Below, in pieces: positions 1 through 9,645 of a stretch of 64,000 nt of DNA. The position numbers and the translations under genes were made by a program. Source of the stretch: Acinetobacter lanii (GTDB taxonomy: Bacteria; Pseudomonadota; Gammaproteobacteria; Pseudomonadales; Moraxellaceae); assembly GCF_011578285.1 (NCBI RefSeq), contig NZ_CP049916.1, forward strand, positions 1,116,001 to 1,180,000. The letters run 5' to 3'. The notes beneath the pieces are model-generated. The model was not told where the DNA came from, did not search any database, and was given only the letters and a program-made list of their open reading frames with translations. Numbering within the stretch: position 1 is the stretch's first letter; every line of letters starts with the position of its first letter.

Positions 1-2057
1 AAGCCTTGATCATAGTAATCACGTGCAAACAAATTCTGCGCAATCGCATACAGTTGAAGTTTAGGCGAGGCTTGATAGTTGACACTAACATCTGCAGTGA
101 ATGCACCATCATTGCGTTGTAAGTGTGACGTATCATTCCAATAACTGGCAAAATCACGCAGTTGAACATTCAAATTCAATTTATCTGTGGCTTTCCAAGA
201 TGCACCTAAGGTAGCATTCCAAGTGGGAATTTGACCGAGTTGTTGACCTGTTGGACTGACTTTACTTCGGGTAAGCTCAGATTGAGTATAGGTGTAGCCT
301 GCATTAAGATTGATACGATCTGTAACTTGCCAATCTGCCATCAATTCAAAGCCTTGCATTTTTGCATCACCCGCATTGATATATTGGCGCAGATTGCTTG
401 CCGCAGAGACCTCAGTGCGACAGTATTGGTTTGACGGATCACAGCCATTTTGCACAATGGCATAGTCAATATAATCTTTGACTTTGTTATAGAAATAAGT
501 GCCTGAGAAATTGAACTGATTGTGATTGAAATCAAAACCTAATTCAGCGCCTTTGTTGGTCTGTGATTTTAAATCGGTATTCGGAACGGTGTAGTTATTG
601 CCACCAATGAAACTACGGTACATTTGATTGAGACCGGGTGCTGAGAAGTTTTTATACACTGCACCTCGAACATCAAAACTGTCCATTGCATGATATTTAA
701 ACCCTAAACGTGGACTAAAATGGTTTTCATCTTGATCAGGTAGAGGGTTGTTAATCTCGCTTTGACCGTATTGACCAAAGGTTTTGGCTTTAGAGGCTTG
801 CCAAAAATCTTCACGTAAGCCCAAAGTAATATCAAGCGGGATGCTGTCAGCACGGTAAAGGGCTTGAGCGAAAATGCCATAAAACTGATGGGTCGCTTCA
901 GCCGTTATATCACCTAAATGACCTGAAGCATTGAAAATATGCAAAGGATCTTTGACATCAATCTGGCGGTAATCCACTCCGAATTTAATGTCATGCAGAT
1001 TTTTCCAATCGGTTGAGGTGCTGAGTGAGCCGCCAAAACTATCGTATTGCGCTTTTTCTTTTTGACTGATGTTTGAAATGCCATTGAAAGGCGTTGCAAG
1101 GGTGTAACCAGCATTAGATACATTTTGGGTTTGCATTTCATTGTACTGATACCAACCCACACTATGTAAATCCCAAGTATTAGAAAGTGCAGTTTTCCCG
1201 CTATAGGCGATGCGATAACTGTCCCATTGGTTCTCTGCTTGCGCATACTGCAAACCGTTTTCTTGGGTTTGGCTGGATTGCAATGCTAAAGCATATTCAT
1301 CGCGTTCCCGTGGGGTATAAACGGCTTTGATATTAAAGGTATCAACTTGAGTTTGGGTTTTGCTCATTTCAGGGTGACGATACTTTTTCGGCGTTTGCCA
1401 ATAGCCATCGGAATAACTACCGTCATAGCTGAAACCAATTTTCAGTTGGTCTGAAACCTCAAAACCTTGATTCACGCCATAAGTGCTGGTGTTGAAACTG
1501 CCATAACTGGCATAAACATCGGTCCCTGATTTTGGGGTGCGGGTGACGATATTAATCACACCGCCCATCGCCATATTGCCCCACAAACTGGTTGCACCCC
1601 CGCCACGAATCACTTCAATGCGTTCCACTTGCTCTTTTGGAATCTGCGCCCAATTGATGGTTCTAAAGTAGGGATCATTGGCAGGAATACCATCCAAAAG
1701 CACCAAGGTTAAACCATTGGTAGAGGTACCGAAACCACGAATATTCAGCAATTGCCCCGTTGGATGAATCTGCGTTGATAGACGCGCAGGCGCAAACACG
1801 CCGGGAATTTTATTGATGATTTGATCAAGACTGGTCTGTGGCGCATTTTGAATTTGTTCATGTTGGATAATCGTGGTGCTCATATCCATATCTTTTAAAT
1901 CACTGCCACGACTGGCCATGACTGAAATCGACTCAAGTTGATTTAAAGATTTCACCGCAGATGGCTCTGAAGTTTCGGCTGCAAAAGCTGAATGACATGC
2001 CAAAATCGCCATCGACAATAGGCTAAATTTAAATACACCGTTCTGTGTGTTCATCAT
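1..2057 (-). CDS. TonB-dependent outer-membrane receptor (3' end outside window)
   Basis: Outer-membrane beta-barrel receptor that would import a scarce ligand using TonB energy. The reading frame is open from ATG at 2057 to the window edge, about 685 residues, so the last barrel strands are missing. Residues 1-26 form a signal peptide ending in AFA. A TonB-box-like stretch (LESISVMAS) lies near residue 41, and the plug follows with IRGFG and the typical VERIEVIRGGGAT segment. Tyr/Trp/Asn-rich barrel strands fill the rest. It lies 78 bp downstream of the DUF2946 gene, so the two are probably one operon. The ligand is not evident. The motifs of the copper receptor OprC/NosA that I know are absent, but the His/Cys-containing neighbour suggests a metal or metal chelate. 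Family certain, substrate unknown. Confidence 0.93.
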   Translation of the reverse strand, partial: MMNTQNGVFKFSLLSMAILACHSAFAAETSEPSAVKSLNQLESISVMASRGSDLKDMDMSTTIIQHEQIQNAPQTSLDQIINKIPGVFAPARLSTQIHPTGQLLNIRGFGTSTNGLTLVLLDGIPANDPYFRTINWAQIPKEQVERIEVIRGGGATSLWGNMAMGGVINIVTRTPKSGTDVYASYGSFNTSTYGVNQGFEVSDQLKIGFSYDGSYSDGYWQTPKKYRHPEMSKTQTQVDTFNIKAVYTPRERDEYALALQSSQTQENGLQYAQAENQWDSYRIAYSGKTALSNTWDLHSVGWYQYNEMQTQNVSNAGYTLATPFNGISNISQKEKAQYDSFGGSLSTSTDWKNLHDIKFGVDYRQIDVKDPLHIFNASGHLGDITAEATHQFYGIFAQALYRADSIPLDITLGLREDFWQASKAKTFGQYGQSEINNPLPDQDENHFSPRLGFKYHAMDSFDVRGAVYKNFSAPGLNQMYRSFIGGNNYTVPNTDLKSQTNKGAELGFDFNHNQFNFSGTYFYNKVKDYIDYAIVQNGCDPSNQYCRTEVSAASNLRQYINAGDAKMQGFELMADWQVTDRINLNAGYTYTQSELTRSKVSPTGQQLGQIPTWNATLGASWKATDKLNLNVQLRDFASYWNDTSHLQRNDGAFTADVSVNYQASPKLQLYAIAQNLFARDYYDQG

Positions 2058-2135
2058 CTTATTCCACCCAAATATTGGGTCATCAATAGAGAAATAGCAT
2101 TGCTTTACGCCAAAAGCGCAAAACAAGATGAAGGC

Positions 2136-2621
2136 TTAAATCACCGCGAAAGGGGTGAACACAGAAGAAATCGGCGGGGCTCGATTTGGAAACAGAAACA
2201 GATGTAGTTTCTGATGCAATCTAAATGGGTAGATTGTTTGCGGTCGAATGCGAAGGCTGATCAGTGCTGTTAAAAGCACAATCAAGCAAGCCAGCAGTAT
2301 TGGATCGAAATTGTGTCCAAAGACTAAGCAAAACTTACAATTCGCAAAGGGACTATGAATGGGTTTATCGTGGCTATGCGTTGCATCTACATCTTGATGT
2401 GATGTGATCGCATGCGAAGCATGATCAACAGGATGTATAGATACTTGATGATTCATTGCTGCATGGTCAACCACCACAGCTAACTCCTCACATACACCAA
2501 AACCTAATTCCGGATGTTTCATCAGGATCGGTGTAATAAAGACAGAAAGCTGCATCAACCATGCAAAGATAGCCAGATAAAAAGGCACTTTCTGAATATT
2601 TGAACGCAAAGCGGGAATCAT
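2136..2621 (-). CDS. DUF2946-like His-rich membrane protein, possible metal-linked
   Basis: Protein of 161 residues with an N-terminal hydrophobic segment (about residues 10-33), a His-rich extracytoplasmic stretch (about 52-93, many HxxH and SHxxD patterns), a CKFC pair near residue 95, a second membrane segment (about 106-124) and a tail containing RAPP. This layout matches the DUF2946 family as I know it, whose genes often accompany TonB receptors and copper genes. The His cluster and the CxxC pair suggest binding of a soft or borderline metal on the periplasmic side, which is inference. It precedes the TonB receptor in the same direction. No strong ribosome site is visible before ATG 2621, so the start is less sure than the frame. 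Confidence 0.75.
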   Translation of the reverse strand: MIPALRSNIQKVPFYLAIFAWLMQLSVFITPILMKHPELGFGVCEELAVVVDHAAMNHQVSIHPVDHASHAITSHQDVDATHSHDKPIHSPFANCKFCLVFGHNFDPILLACLIVLLTALISLRIRPQTIYPFRLHQKLHLFLFPNRAPPISSVFTPFAVI

Positions 2622-3061
2622 CTTTGGAGCAAAGGAGAGTGTGAATTATATTGTTTTTGCACTGGGGATAAAAGCACAAAATGGCAAGGCGATATTTTTC
2701 AACATTAAAAGGTTCATCTTCTTGAGCAGTACTCCTGATTAAGTTTTTATAATTAAAGGGATAAAAATTGAAAAAAAGGAATTCAATGATCTGAAAACAT
2801 TTTGTGAAGAATTTGACACAGCATTTGAAAATGTCGCATTTTATTTAGATTCAAGCATAAAGATTATCAATTGATATAAATCTCTTTATAATGTTGTCAT
2901 TCTTATTCATACAGCATGTCTTACTCAAAAGCATGTTGAACTGAAGCCATATTTTCTATTCATATTTTTAAGTCCATTTTCATGAACGATATATCAGTCG
3001 TTTCATGTTTTGAACTCTTATTTGTCCATGAAGTGACACATAAGAATATTTAGGTGCCCGC
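2622..3061. other. Intergenic region between divergent DUF2946/receptor and OsmC-YcaO genes
   Basis: This 440 bp AT-rich gap must hold two divergent promoters. On the minus strand a 23-codon open frame (2717 down to 2646) begins MNLLMLKN and stops shortly before the DUF2946 start. It could be a leader peptide or chance. The stretch around 2870-2905 is rich in GAT/ATC and TATAATGTTG words and could hold a metal-regulator site (Fur- or Zur-like), but no copy is close enough to a consensus to call. No RNA gene is seen. Confidence 0.4.
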
Positions 3062-5263
3062 ATGGAAATCAAAGTCAATTATCTTGACAATCTTCGCCAA
3101 GAAGCCAAGTTTGACGACTTCTCAGTGATTGCAGATCAACCGATTCGCTATAAAGGCGATGGCTCTGCGCCCGGTCCATTTGACTACTTTCTCGCATCTT
3201 CTGCGCTGTGTGCGGCGTATTTCGTCAAAGTATATTGCGCAGCGCGAGATATTCCGACAGACAATATTCGTTTATCGCAAAACAATATTGTTGATCCTGA
3301 AAATCGCTATAAACAAATTTTTAAAATTCAGGTCGAGCTTCCTGCTGATATTTCTGAAAAAGATCGTCAAGGGATTTTACGTTCGATTGACCGTTGTACG
3401 GTAAAGAAAGTCATCCAAACGGGTCCTGAGTTTGTGATTGAGGAAGTCGAAAGTATTGACTCAGATGCACAAGCCTTGCTGATGCCAAGTCTAGCTTCTG
3501 AGCATAAAACCATGATTCCGGGTAAAGATTTACCTTTGGAAGAAACCATTGCCAATATGTCAGGTATTTTGGCCAATCTAGGAATGAAGATTGAAATTGC
3601 CTCTTGGCGCAATATTGTACCGAACGTATGGTCATTGCATATCCGAGATGCACAATCACCAATGTGTTTCACCAATGGTAAAGGTTCAACCAAAGAAAGT
3701 GCATTGGCATCTGCTCTAGGTGAGTTTATTGAGCGTCTGAACTGTAATTTCTTCTATAACGATCAGTTTTGGGGTGAAGAAATTGCCAATGCGCCGTTCG
3801 TACATTACCCAGATGAAAAATGGTTCCAGCCGGGTCCAAATGGTGAATTGCCTGCTGAAATCTTAGATGAACATACACTCGCTATTTATAACCCTGATGA
3901 TGAGCTGTTAGGCACGCATTTGTATGACACCAACTCAGGCAATACAGCGCGTGGCATTTGTTCATTACCTTTTATGCGTCAGTCCGATGGTGAAACGGTG
4001 TATTTCCCCTCCAATTTGATTGAAAATCTATACTTATCCAACGGGATGAGCGCAGGTAATACGTTAGAAGAAGCACAAGTGCAATGCTTGTCGGAAATCT
4101 TTGAACGTGCGGTAAAACGTCAAATCTTGGAAGGGGAAATCGCACTTCCGGATGTCCCAGAAGAGGTCTTGGCGAAATACCCAAGCATTGTTGAGGGCAT
4201 TAAAGGGCTGGAAGAGCAAGGTTTCCCTGTGTTGGTCAAAGATGCCTCACTAGGTGGTCAATTCCCGGTAATGTGCGTGACTCTGATGAACCCACGTACC
4301 GGTGGTGTATTTGCGTCTTTTGGTGCGCATCCGAGTTTTGAAGTTGCGCTTGAGCGTAGTTTGACCGAGCTTTTACAAGGGCGTAGTTTTGAGGGTTTAA
4401 ATGACCTACCAAAACCAACCTTTAGCTCAAATGCGGTGACTGAACCAAATAACTTTGTTGAGCATTTTATTGATTCAAGTGGCTTAGTATCTTGGCGTTT
4501 CTTCTCTGCAAAATCAGACTATGACTTTGTAGAATGGGATTTCACTGCTGAAGGTGAACATGCCAATGCTGAAGAAGCGGCTACGATGTTTAGTATCTTG
4601 GAAGACTTGGGTCATGAAGTGTATATGGCGGTGTACAAGCATTTAGGTGCGACTGCATGCCGTATTTTGGTGCCGGGTTATTCAGAAGTATATTTGGTCG
4701 AAGACTTGGTTTGGGACAACACCAACAAAGCTTTGCTTTACCGAGAAGATATCTTGAATTTACACCGTTTGGATGATGAGCAATTAGAGGCTTTAGTTGA
4801 GCGTCTTGAAGAATGTGATTCAGATGACTATACCGAAATCAAAACTTTGATCGGCATTGAGTTTGATGACAATACCGTTTGGGGTCAAATGACCATTCTT
4901 GAACTGAAATTGCAGATTTATTTAGCATTGCAACAGTTTGAAGAAGCGAAAGATTTGGTTGAAGCGTTCCTACAGTTCAATACCAATACCGTTGAACGAG
5001 GTCTATTCTATCAATGCTTAAATGTGGTGCTTGAAGTTGAACTCGATGAAGAAATGGACATCGCTGACTATCAGTACAACTTCAAGCGTATGTTTGGTGA
5101 AGAGCGACTGAATGCTGCTTTAGGTTGTGTTGATGGAAGTGTACGTTTTTATGGCCTAACCGAAACCAATATGCAGCTCGAAGGGCTTGATCGTCATCTA
5201 CGTCTGATTGATAGTTACAAAAAATTGCATAATGCACGTGCTAAATCGGCGAACTTGGCTTAA
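3062..5263 (+). CDS. OsmC domain-YcaO domain fusion protein
   Basis: A 733-residue protein. Residues 1-135 form an OsmC/Ohr-like domain with both family cysteines (C50 in SSALC and C112 in DRCTV), expected to reduce peroxides. Residues about 150-733 match E. coli YcaO, including the segment around FTNGKGSTKESALASALGE and the repeat-containing C-terminal region of that subgroup. YcaO proteins use ATP to activate amide carbonyls; E. coli YcaO is linked genetically to RimO-dependent beta-methylthiolation of ribosomal protein S12. E. coli YcaO (586 residues) lacks the OsmC part. The start ATG has AGGTG six bases upstream. A good terminator follows at 5295. The gene appears monocistronic. What the OsmC part does here is not known to me. 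Confidence 0.9.
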   Translation: MEIKVNYLDNLRQEAKFDDFSVIADQPIRYKGDGSAPGPFDYFLASSALCAAYFVKVYCAARDIPTDNIRLSQNNIVDPENRYKQIFKIQVELPADISEKDRQGILRSIDRCTVKKVIQTGPEFVIEEVESIDSDAQALLMPSLASEHKTMIPGKDLPLEETIANMSGILANLGMKIEIASWRNIVPNVWSLHIRDAQSPMCFTNGKGSTKESALASALGEFIERLNCNFFYNDQFWGEEIANAPFVHYPDEKWFQPGPNGELPAEILDEHTLAIYNPDDELLGTHLYDTNSGNTARGICSLPFMRQSDGETVYFPSNLIENLYLSNGMSAGNTLEEAQVQCLSEIFERAVKRQILEGEIALPDVPEEVLAKYPSIVEGIKGLEEQGFPVLVKDASLGGQFPVMCVTLMNPRTGGVFASFGAHPSFEVALERSLTELLQGRSFEGLNDLPKPTFSSNAVTEPNNFVEHFIDSSGLVSWRFFSAKSDYDFVEWDFTAEGEHANAEEAATMFSILEDLGHEVYMAVYKHLGATACRILVPGYSEVYLVEDLVWDNTNKALLYREDILNLHRLDDEQLEALVERLEECDSDDYTEIKTLIGIEFDDNTVWGQMTILELKLQIYLALQQFEEAKDLVEAFLQFNTNTVERGLFYQCLNVVLEVELDEEMDIADYQYNFKRMFGEERLNAALGCVDGSVRFYGLTETNMQLEGLDRHLRLIDSYKKLHNARAKSANLA

Positions 5264-5294
5264 ATGTAAATGCTTTAGTTAGAATCTCTTAATG

Positions 5295-5326
5295 AGCCCA
5301 AATTAAACCTTTGGGCTTATTTTTTA
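5295..5326 (+). terminator. Intrinsic terminator of the OsmC-YcaO gene
   Basis: Eight-base stem AGCCCAAA/TTTGGGCT with a 7-base loop, followed by TATTTTTTAT. Confidence 0.85.
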
Positions 5327-5432
5327 TCATTTTTTTTGAGTAATATAACCCGTATTGATATGGTTTATGGGTGACAAAACAAGTAATTTCATGTAACATA
5401 AAGTTATCAATAAATATAAATATGTAAATACA

Positions 5433-5618
5433 ATGAAAATATTATTGACGCTTATTTCATGTTCAGGGTTGTTGACGGCAGGCTATTGGGGGCATGTCAG
5501 TTATGACCAGAAAAGAATAAAACAGATAGATCAGGTTATTCCGAATCCATCCAATAAACCACAGACGATTAAAAGTGAAAATATGTTTGAAAAACAAAGT
5601 CGAATTTATTCCATGTGA
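5433..5618 (+). CDS. Small hypothetical protein with N-terminal hydrophobic segment
   Basis: A 61-residue frame starting MKILLTLISCSGLLTAGYWG, so the first 20 residues could be a membrane anchor or signal. LISC at residues 7-10 resembles a lipobox but the leader before the cysteine would be unusually short. The remainder is polar (KRIKQIDQ, then PNPSNKP). No ribosome site is obvious before ATG 5433 and no terminator follows before the permease promoter. I do not recognise a family. It could be real or a chance frame. Confidence 0.4.
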   Translation: MKILLTLISCSGLLTAGYWGHVSYDQKRIKQIDQVIPNPSNKPQTIKSENMFEKQSRIYSM

Positions 5619-5941
5619 TCAATACTTTAGATTTATGAGGATTTATGCTGCCGATTTCTCGCATAGGGCTTGAGCAATAATGCGTTTAAAGTGATTACTT
5701 TGCAAAACACTATGTTATAATTTGTATATCGAATCTGATAGTTAATGTATGGCCTGTGGGCGATACAAATAAAATGTTTAGGCTGCTATAGGCAGCTTTT
5801 TTAATTGTATTTTATTTATCGGAACTGTCATTTGGGTACGTTTTTTGAATGTATTATTTGTGCACTTGATGCCAATAATCCATTTTATTAATGATCTAAA
5901 GTTACTTAACACATAGCTCAAACTCAAACAGGGGCTCAATA
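5619..5941 (+). promoter_or_regulatory. Leader region of the purine permease with promoter and attenuator-like structure
   Basis: An extended -10 element (TGTTATAAT, 5713-5721) predicts a start near 5728. Just downstream, ATCG at 5728-5731 can pair with CGAT at 5761-5764, and the longer arms TTTGTAT (5721-5727) and ATACAAA (5763-5769) are also complementary. A complete intrinsic terminator follows at 5780-5802, still about 140 bases ahead of the permease start. GGCCT at 5751-5755 can pair with AGGCT at 5780-5784, which would break the terminator. The arrangement fits a riboswitch or attenuator, or a separate RNA of about 75 nt. It does not match the classical purine riboswitch consensus I know. 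Confidence 0.55.
5780..5802 (+). terminator. Terminator inside the permease leader
   Basis: Stem GCTGC/GCAGC with loop TATAG, extended by a G-T and an A-T pair, followed by six T. It sits between the mapped-by-eye promoter and the permease start. Confidence 0.8.
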
Positions 5942-7261
5942 ATGACAAATCCAAATCCTTCAGCGGGTTTGCTTGAACGCTTATTTAAACTGAGCGAGAA
6001 CAAGACCACTTTTAGAACAGAAGTGATCGCAGGTGTAACCACATTCTTAACCATGTGTTACATCATCATTGTAAACCCATTGATTCTGTCTGAAACAGGA
6101 ATGGATCATGGTGCGGTATTTGTTGCTACCTGTTTAGCAGCAGCCATTGGTTGTATGGTGATGGGGATCGTCGCGAACTATCCGATCGCTTTAGCGCCAG
6201 GCATGGGCTTAAATGCTTACTTTACCTATTCCGTCTGTATTGGTATGGGCATTCCTTGGCAAACGGCATTGGCTGCTGTGTTTATGTCGGGTTTGGTGTT
6301 TATTGCCATCAGCATGTTTAAAATTCGTGAAGCGATTGTCAATGCAATTCCGATGTCTTTGAAGTTCGCCATTGGTGGCGGGATTGGTTTATTCCTTGCC
6401 TTAGTTGCACTGAAAAATGCCGGCATTATTGTCGATAATCAAGCCACTTTGGTGGGCTTAGGTGACATTAAAGAACCAAAAGTATTGTTGGCATTATTGG
6501 GCTTTTTCCTTGTGGTGGTGATGCATCACTTTAAGGTTCGTGGCGCCATTATTATCAGTATTTTGGTGGTTACAGGTTTAGCTACAGCATTAGGCATTAA
6601 TGAGATCCAAGGCGTTGTGGGTTCAATTCCGTCTATTGCGCCAACGTTCTTGCAAATGGATTTTAGCGGTCTATTTACGGCCAGTATGGTCGGCGTGATC
6701 TTCGTATTTTTCTTGGTGGATTTGTTTGACTCAACTGGTACTTTGGTGGGTGTAACTCATCGTGCAGGTTTGTTAAAAGATGGTAAGTTACCGCGTTTGA
6801 AAAAAGCATTATTTGCTGACTCAACTGCGATTGTGGCAGGGGCTGCACTCGGAACTTCATCAACGACCCCATATATTGAATCTTCTGCAGGCGTGGCAGC
6901 CGGTGGTCGTACAGGCTTAACCGCTGTTGTGGTGGGTGTCATGTTCCTGTTGTGCTTGTTCTTGGCACCATTGGCACAATCTGTCCCAGGTTTTGCAACT
7001 GCACCAGCATTGCTGTTTGTGGGTGTACTCATGATTCAAGGCATTACCCATATTGATTGGGATGATGTGACTGAAGCCGTACCTGCATTTTTAACCATCG
7101 TATTTATGCCGTTTGCATATTCAATTGCTGATGGTATTGCAATGGGCTTTATCAGCTATGCACTGGTGAAATTATTCACAGGTAAGGCAAAAACTGTACC
7201 GTATATGGTGTGGATTATTGCGGTGCTTTGGGTGATTAAGTTTATGGCATTTGGCGGTTAA
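5942..7261 (+). CDS. NCS2-family purine (adenine/hypoxanthine/guanine) permease
   Basis: Inner-membrane proton-coupled nucleobase transporter of 439 residues, the usual size of the AzgA/PbuG/GhxP branch. The N-terminus (LLERLFKLSENKTTFRTE) and the first membrane segment with AGVTTFLTMCYIIIVNP are hallmarks of this branch. ALAPGMGLNAYF and the FFLVDLFDSTGTLVGV segment carry the substrate-site residues known for the family, and SSTTPYIESSAGVAAGGRTG is also diagnostic. About 12-14 membrane segments are visible. The next gene encodes an adenine-deaminase-like enzyme, so uptake of purine bases followed by deamination is the likely route. Expression is probably controlled through the structured leader upstream. 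Confidence 0.93.
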   Translation: MTNPNPSAGLLERLFKLSENKTTFRTEVIAGVTTFLTMCYIIIVNPLILSETGMDHGAVFVATCLAAAIGCMVMGIVANYPIALAPGMGLNAYFTYSVCIGMGIPWQTALAAVFMSGLVFIAISMFKIREAIVNAIPMSLKFAIGGGIGLFLALVALKNAGIIVDNQATLVGLGDIKEPKVLLALLGFFLVVVMHHFKVRGAIIISILVVTGLATALGINEIQGVVGSIPSIAPTFLQMDFSGLFTASMVGVIFVFFLVDLFDSTGTLVGVTHRAGLLKDGKLPRLKKALFADSTAIVAGAALGTSSTTPYIESSAGVAAGGRTGLTAVVVGVMFLLCLFLAPLAQSVPGFATAPALLFVGVLMIQGITHIDWDDVTEAVPAFLTIVFMPFAYSIADGIAMGFISYALVKLFTGKAKTVPYMVWIIAVLWVIKFMAFGG

Positions 7262-7275
7262 GGTTGTCGAAGTAC

Positions 7276-7308
7276 AAAAAGGGCGTAAACGAGTTTTGCG
7301 CCTTTTTT
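7276..7308 (+). terminator. Intrinsic terminator of the purine permease gene
   Basis: AAAAAGGGCG pairs with CGCCTTTTTT (one G-T pair) around a 13-base loop, ending in six T. It separates the permease from the deaminase transcript. Confidence 0.8.
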
Positions 7309-7362
7309 ACATCTAGATGCTGTGTATCATAGACAATATATTGTGGTTAGATTGAGGAATAA

Positions 7363-8364
<1,002 letters not shown>

Positions 8365-8426
8365 GCTAAGCGCAATATTATCATGAAGGGTGTTTGATAC
8401 ACCTGTGTTTTAAAGAAGGTAAAGCT

Positions 8427-8795
8427 GTGAAAAAATTATTGACTTGTGCTGTGGTCATGCTCGGGATATTATCGGGCTGTCATTCAACTGACTCGAATGG
8501 TCACAATAAAACGCTTTCACAGAAGATGTTACGCCCAGTCATTGCGCATGAATGTCAATCTGAGTTAACGAAGTCAAAAGTATGGAAGGCTTCAAGTTTG
8601 TTTTTGGCAAAAGATACACAAACTCAAATTAAGGATCAGGCCTGTGCGTGTGTCAGTGAACATGCGTTAGACGACGTTGCCACCAGTCAAATTTTGAAAG
8701 CGACAGTAAGCGAGACTGCAAAAAATGAATTGGTTCGTCAGGCTGTGGTGAATAGCCTTTCAGGCTGTTTACAAGATACCTTGCAGACGCTGTAA
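8427..8795 (+). CDS. Lipoprotein with four conserved cysteines, paralogue A
   Basis: Read from GTG at 8427, which has AGAAGGT seven bases upstream; an in-frame TTG at 8394 lacks a ribosome site. The 122-residue product starts MKKLLTCAVVMLGILSGC, a clear lipoprotein signal with lipobox LSGC at residue 18. The mature part carries HECQSEL, WKASS, CACVSEHA and SGCLQDTL. These blocks align with the lipoprotein at 9646 (AKCASEI, WKTGS, CSCVADKA, NACVVETL), so the two are paralogues with four matching cysteines that could form two disulfides. I do not recognise the family. A cytochrome b561 gene lies between them on the other strand. Function unknown. Confidence 0.8.
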   Translation: MKKLLTCAVVMLGILSGCHSTDSNGHNKTLSQKMLRPVIAHECQSELTKSKVWKASSLFLAKDTQTQIKDQACACVSEHALDDVATSQILKATVSETAKNELVRQAVVNSLSGCLQDTLQTL

Positions 8796-8820
8796 ATTTG
8801 ATGCAAGTCATGATTAATCA

Positions 8821-8855
8821 AGAAAAAAGCCTAAATTCAATTTAGGCTTTTTTCT
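8821..8855. terminator. Bidirectional terminator between lipoprotein A and cytochrome b561
   Basis: Near-perfect inverted repeat AGAAAAAAGCCTAAATT and its complement, with T-runs on both strands, placed between two convergent genes. Confidence 0.88.
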
Positions 8856-8877
8856 TGGCTAAAAGACGAGAGCTAGG

Positions 8878-9435
8878 TCAGTCTTTAGGTTGCTGGGTCA
8901 TACTGCGCAGGATATGATCACGATCAATAAAATGATGCTTCAGTGCAGCCAACACATGTCCAACGATCAGTAAGCCGACCGTCCAAGATAAATACACATG
9001 TAGTGGTTTAACAACAGCTAAAAGTTCAGGATTGTCTTGAACCATGCGAGGAATTTCAAATAAATACAAGACTGGTGCAGGGTGTCCAGCACTCCAGCTA
9101 TATAAACAACCTGTGACAGGCATGGCAATCAGCATCATATATAAAATCAAATGACCGGCATGTGCTGCCTTTTGCATTGTAGGTGACATGGAGTCAGGCA
9201 GTTTCGGTGCAGGATGGGTATAGCGCCAGAAAATTCGTATTGCCACTAAAAAGATAATGGTCGTGGCAATATTTTTATGTAAGGTAATCACTTGACCTTT
9301 AAAGCTACCATCAGCGTCATAGCTTAAGAAATTACCGCTATAAAAACCAATGATCCAAGCCACAATAAAAATGAGCGCCATGAGCCAATGCAGCACTTGC
9401 GCAGTGCGTGTGTAATATTGAGTATTATTCGACAT
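8878..9435 (-). CDS. Cytochrome b561 (CybB-like)
   Basis: Inner-membrane diheme b-type cytochrome of 185 residues, close to the usual 176-190. Four membrane segments are visible, near residues 13-32, 50-70, 92-113 and 146-168. Heme-ligand histidines expected for the family appear as VLHWLMA near residue 16, TLHKNIA near 53, and the pair in PLHVYLSW and IVGHVLAALKHH near the C-terminus. The family passes electrons from quinol; E. coli CybB has superoxide:ubiquinone oxidoreductase activity. It reads against the lipoprotein genes on either side and seems to be transcribed alone. Confidence 0.9.
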   Translation of the reverse strand: MSNNTQYYTRTAQVLHWLMALIFIVAWIIGFYSGNFLSYDADGSFKGQVITLHKNIATTIIFLVAIRIFWRYTHPAPKLPDSMSPTMQKAAHAGHLILYMMLIAMPVTGCLYSWSAGHPAPVLYLFEIPRMVQDNPELLAVVKPLHVYLSWTVGLLIVGHVLAALKHHFIDRDHILRSMTQQPKD

Positions 9436-9645
9436 TATGTAGATTCAAATATATTTTAATCGCTCAATACTAAATCAATCTTTTTCCTTTAAGAAGTTGA
9501 GTTTTAGAACAGTGTGTTGATGATCTGCAACGCACAAAATGCATTAAAAATGTTCGTGTGATCATTCAACACAAAATAGAGATTCCTTAACTCAGCAACT
9601 TTGTGCAAAATACCGCATATTCTTTTATCAACTCAGGATAAAACT

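Noticed and set aside
914..1246. Minus-strand frame of 110 codons inside the receptor gene
   Set aside because: It lies in another frame of the TonB receptor, which is open across the whole region with signal, plug and barrel motifs.
2488..2679. Minus-strand frame of 63 codons before DUF2946
   Set aside because: It overlaps the start of the better-supported DUF2946 gene and has no ribosome site or family features.
5716..5802. Classical purine (guanine/adenine) riboswitch
   Set aside because: The three-way junction and the conserved loop words of that class are not found, so only a generic structured leader is claimed.
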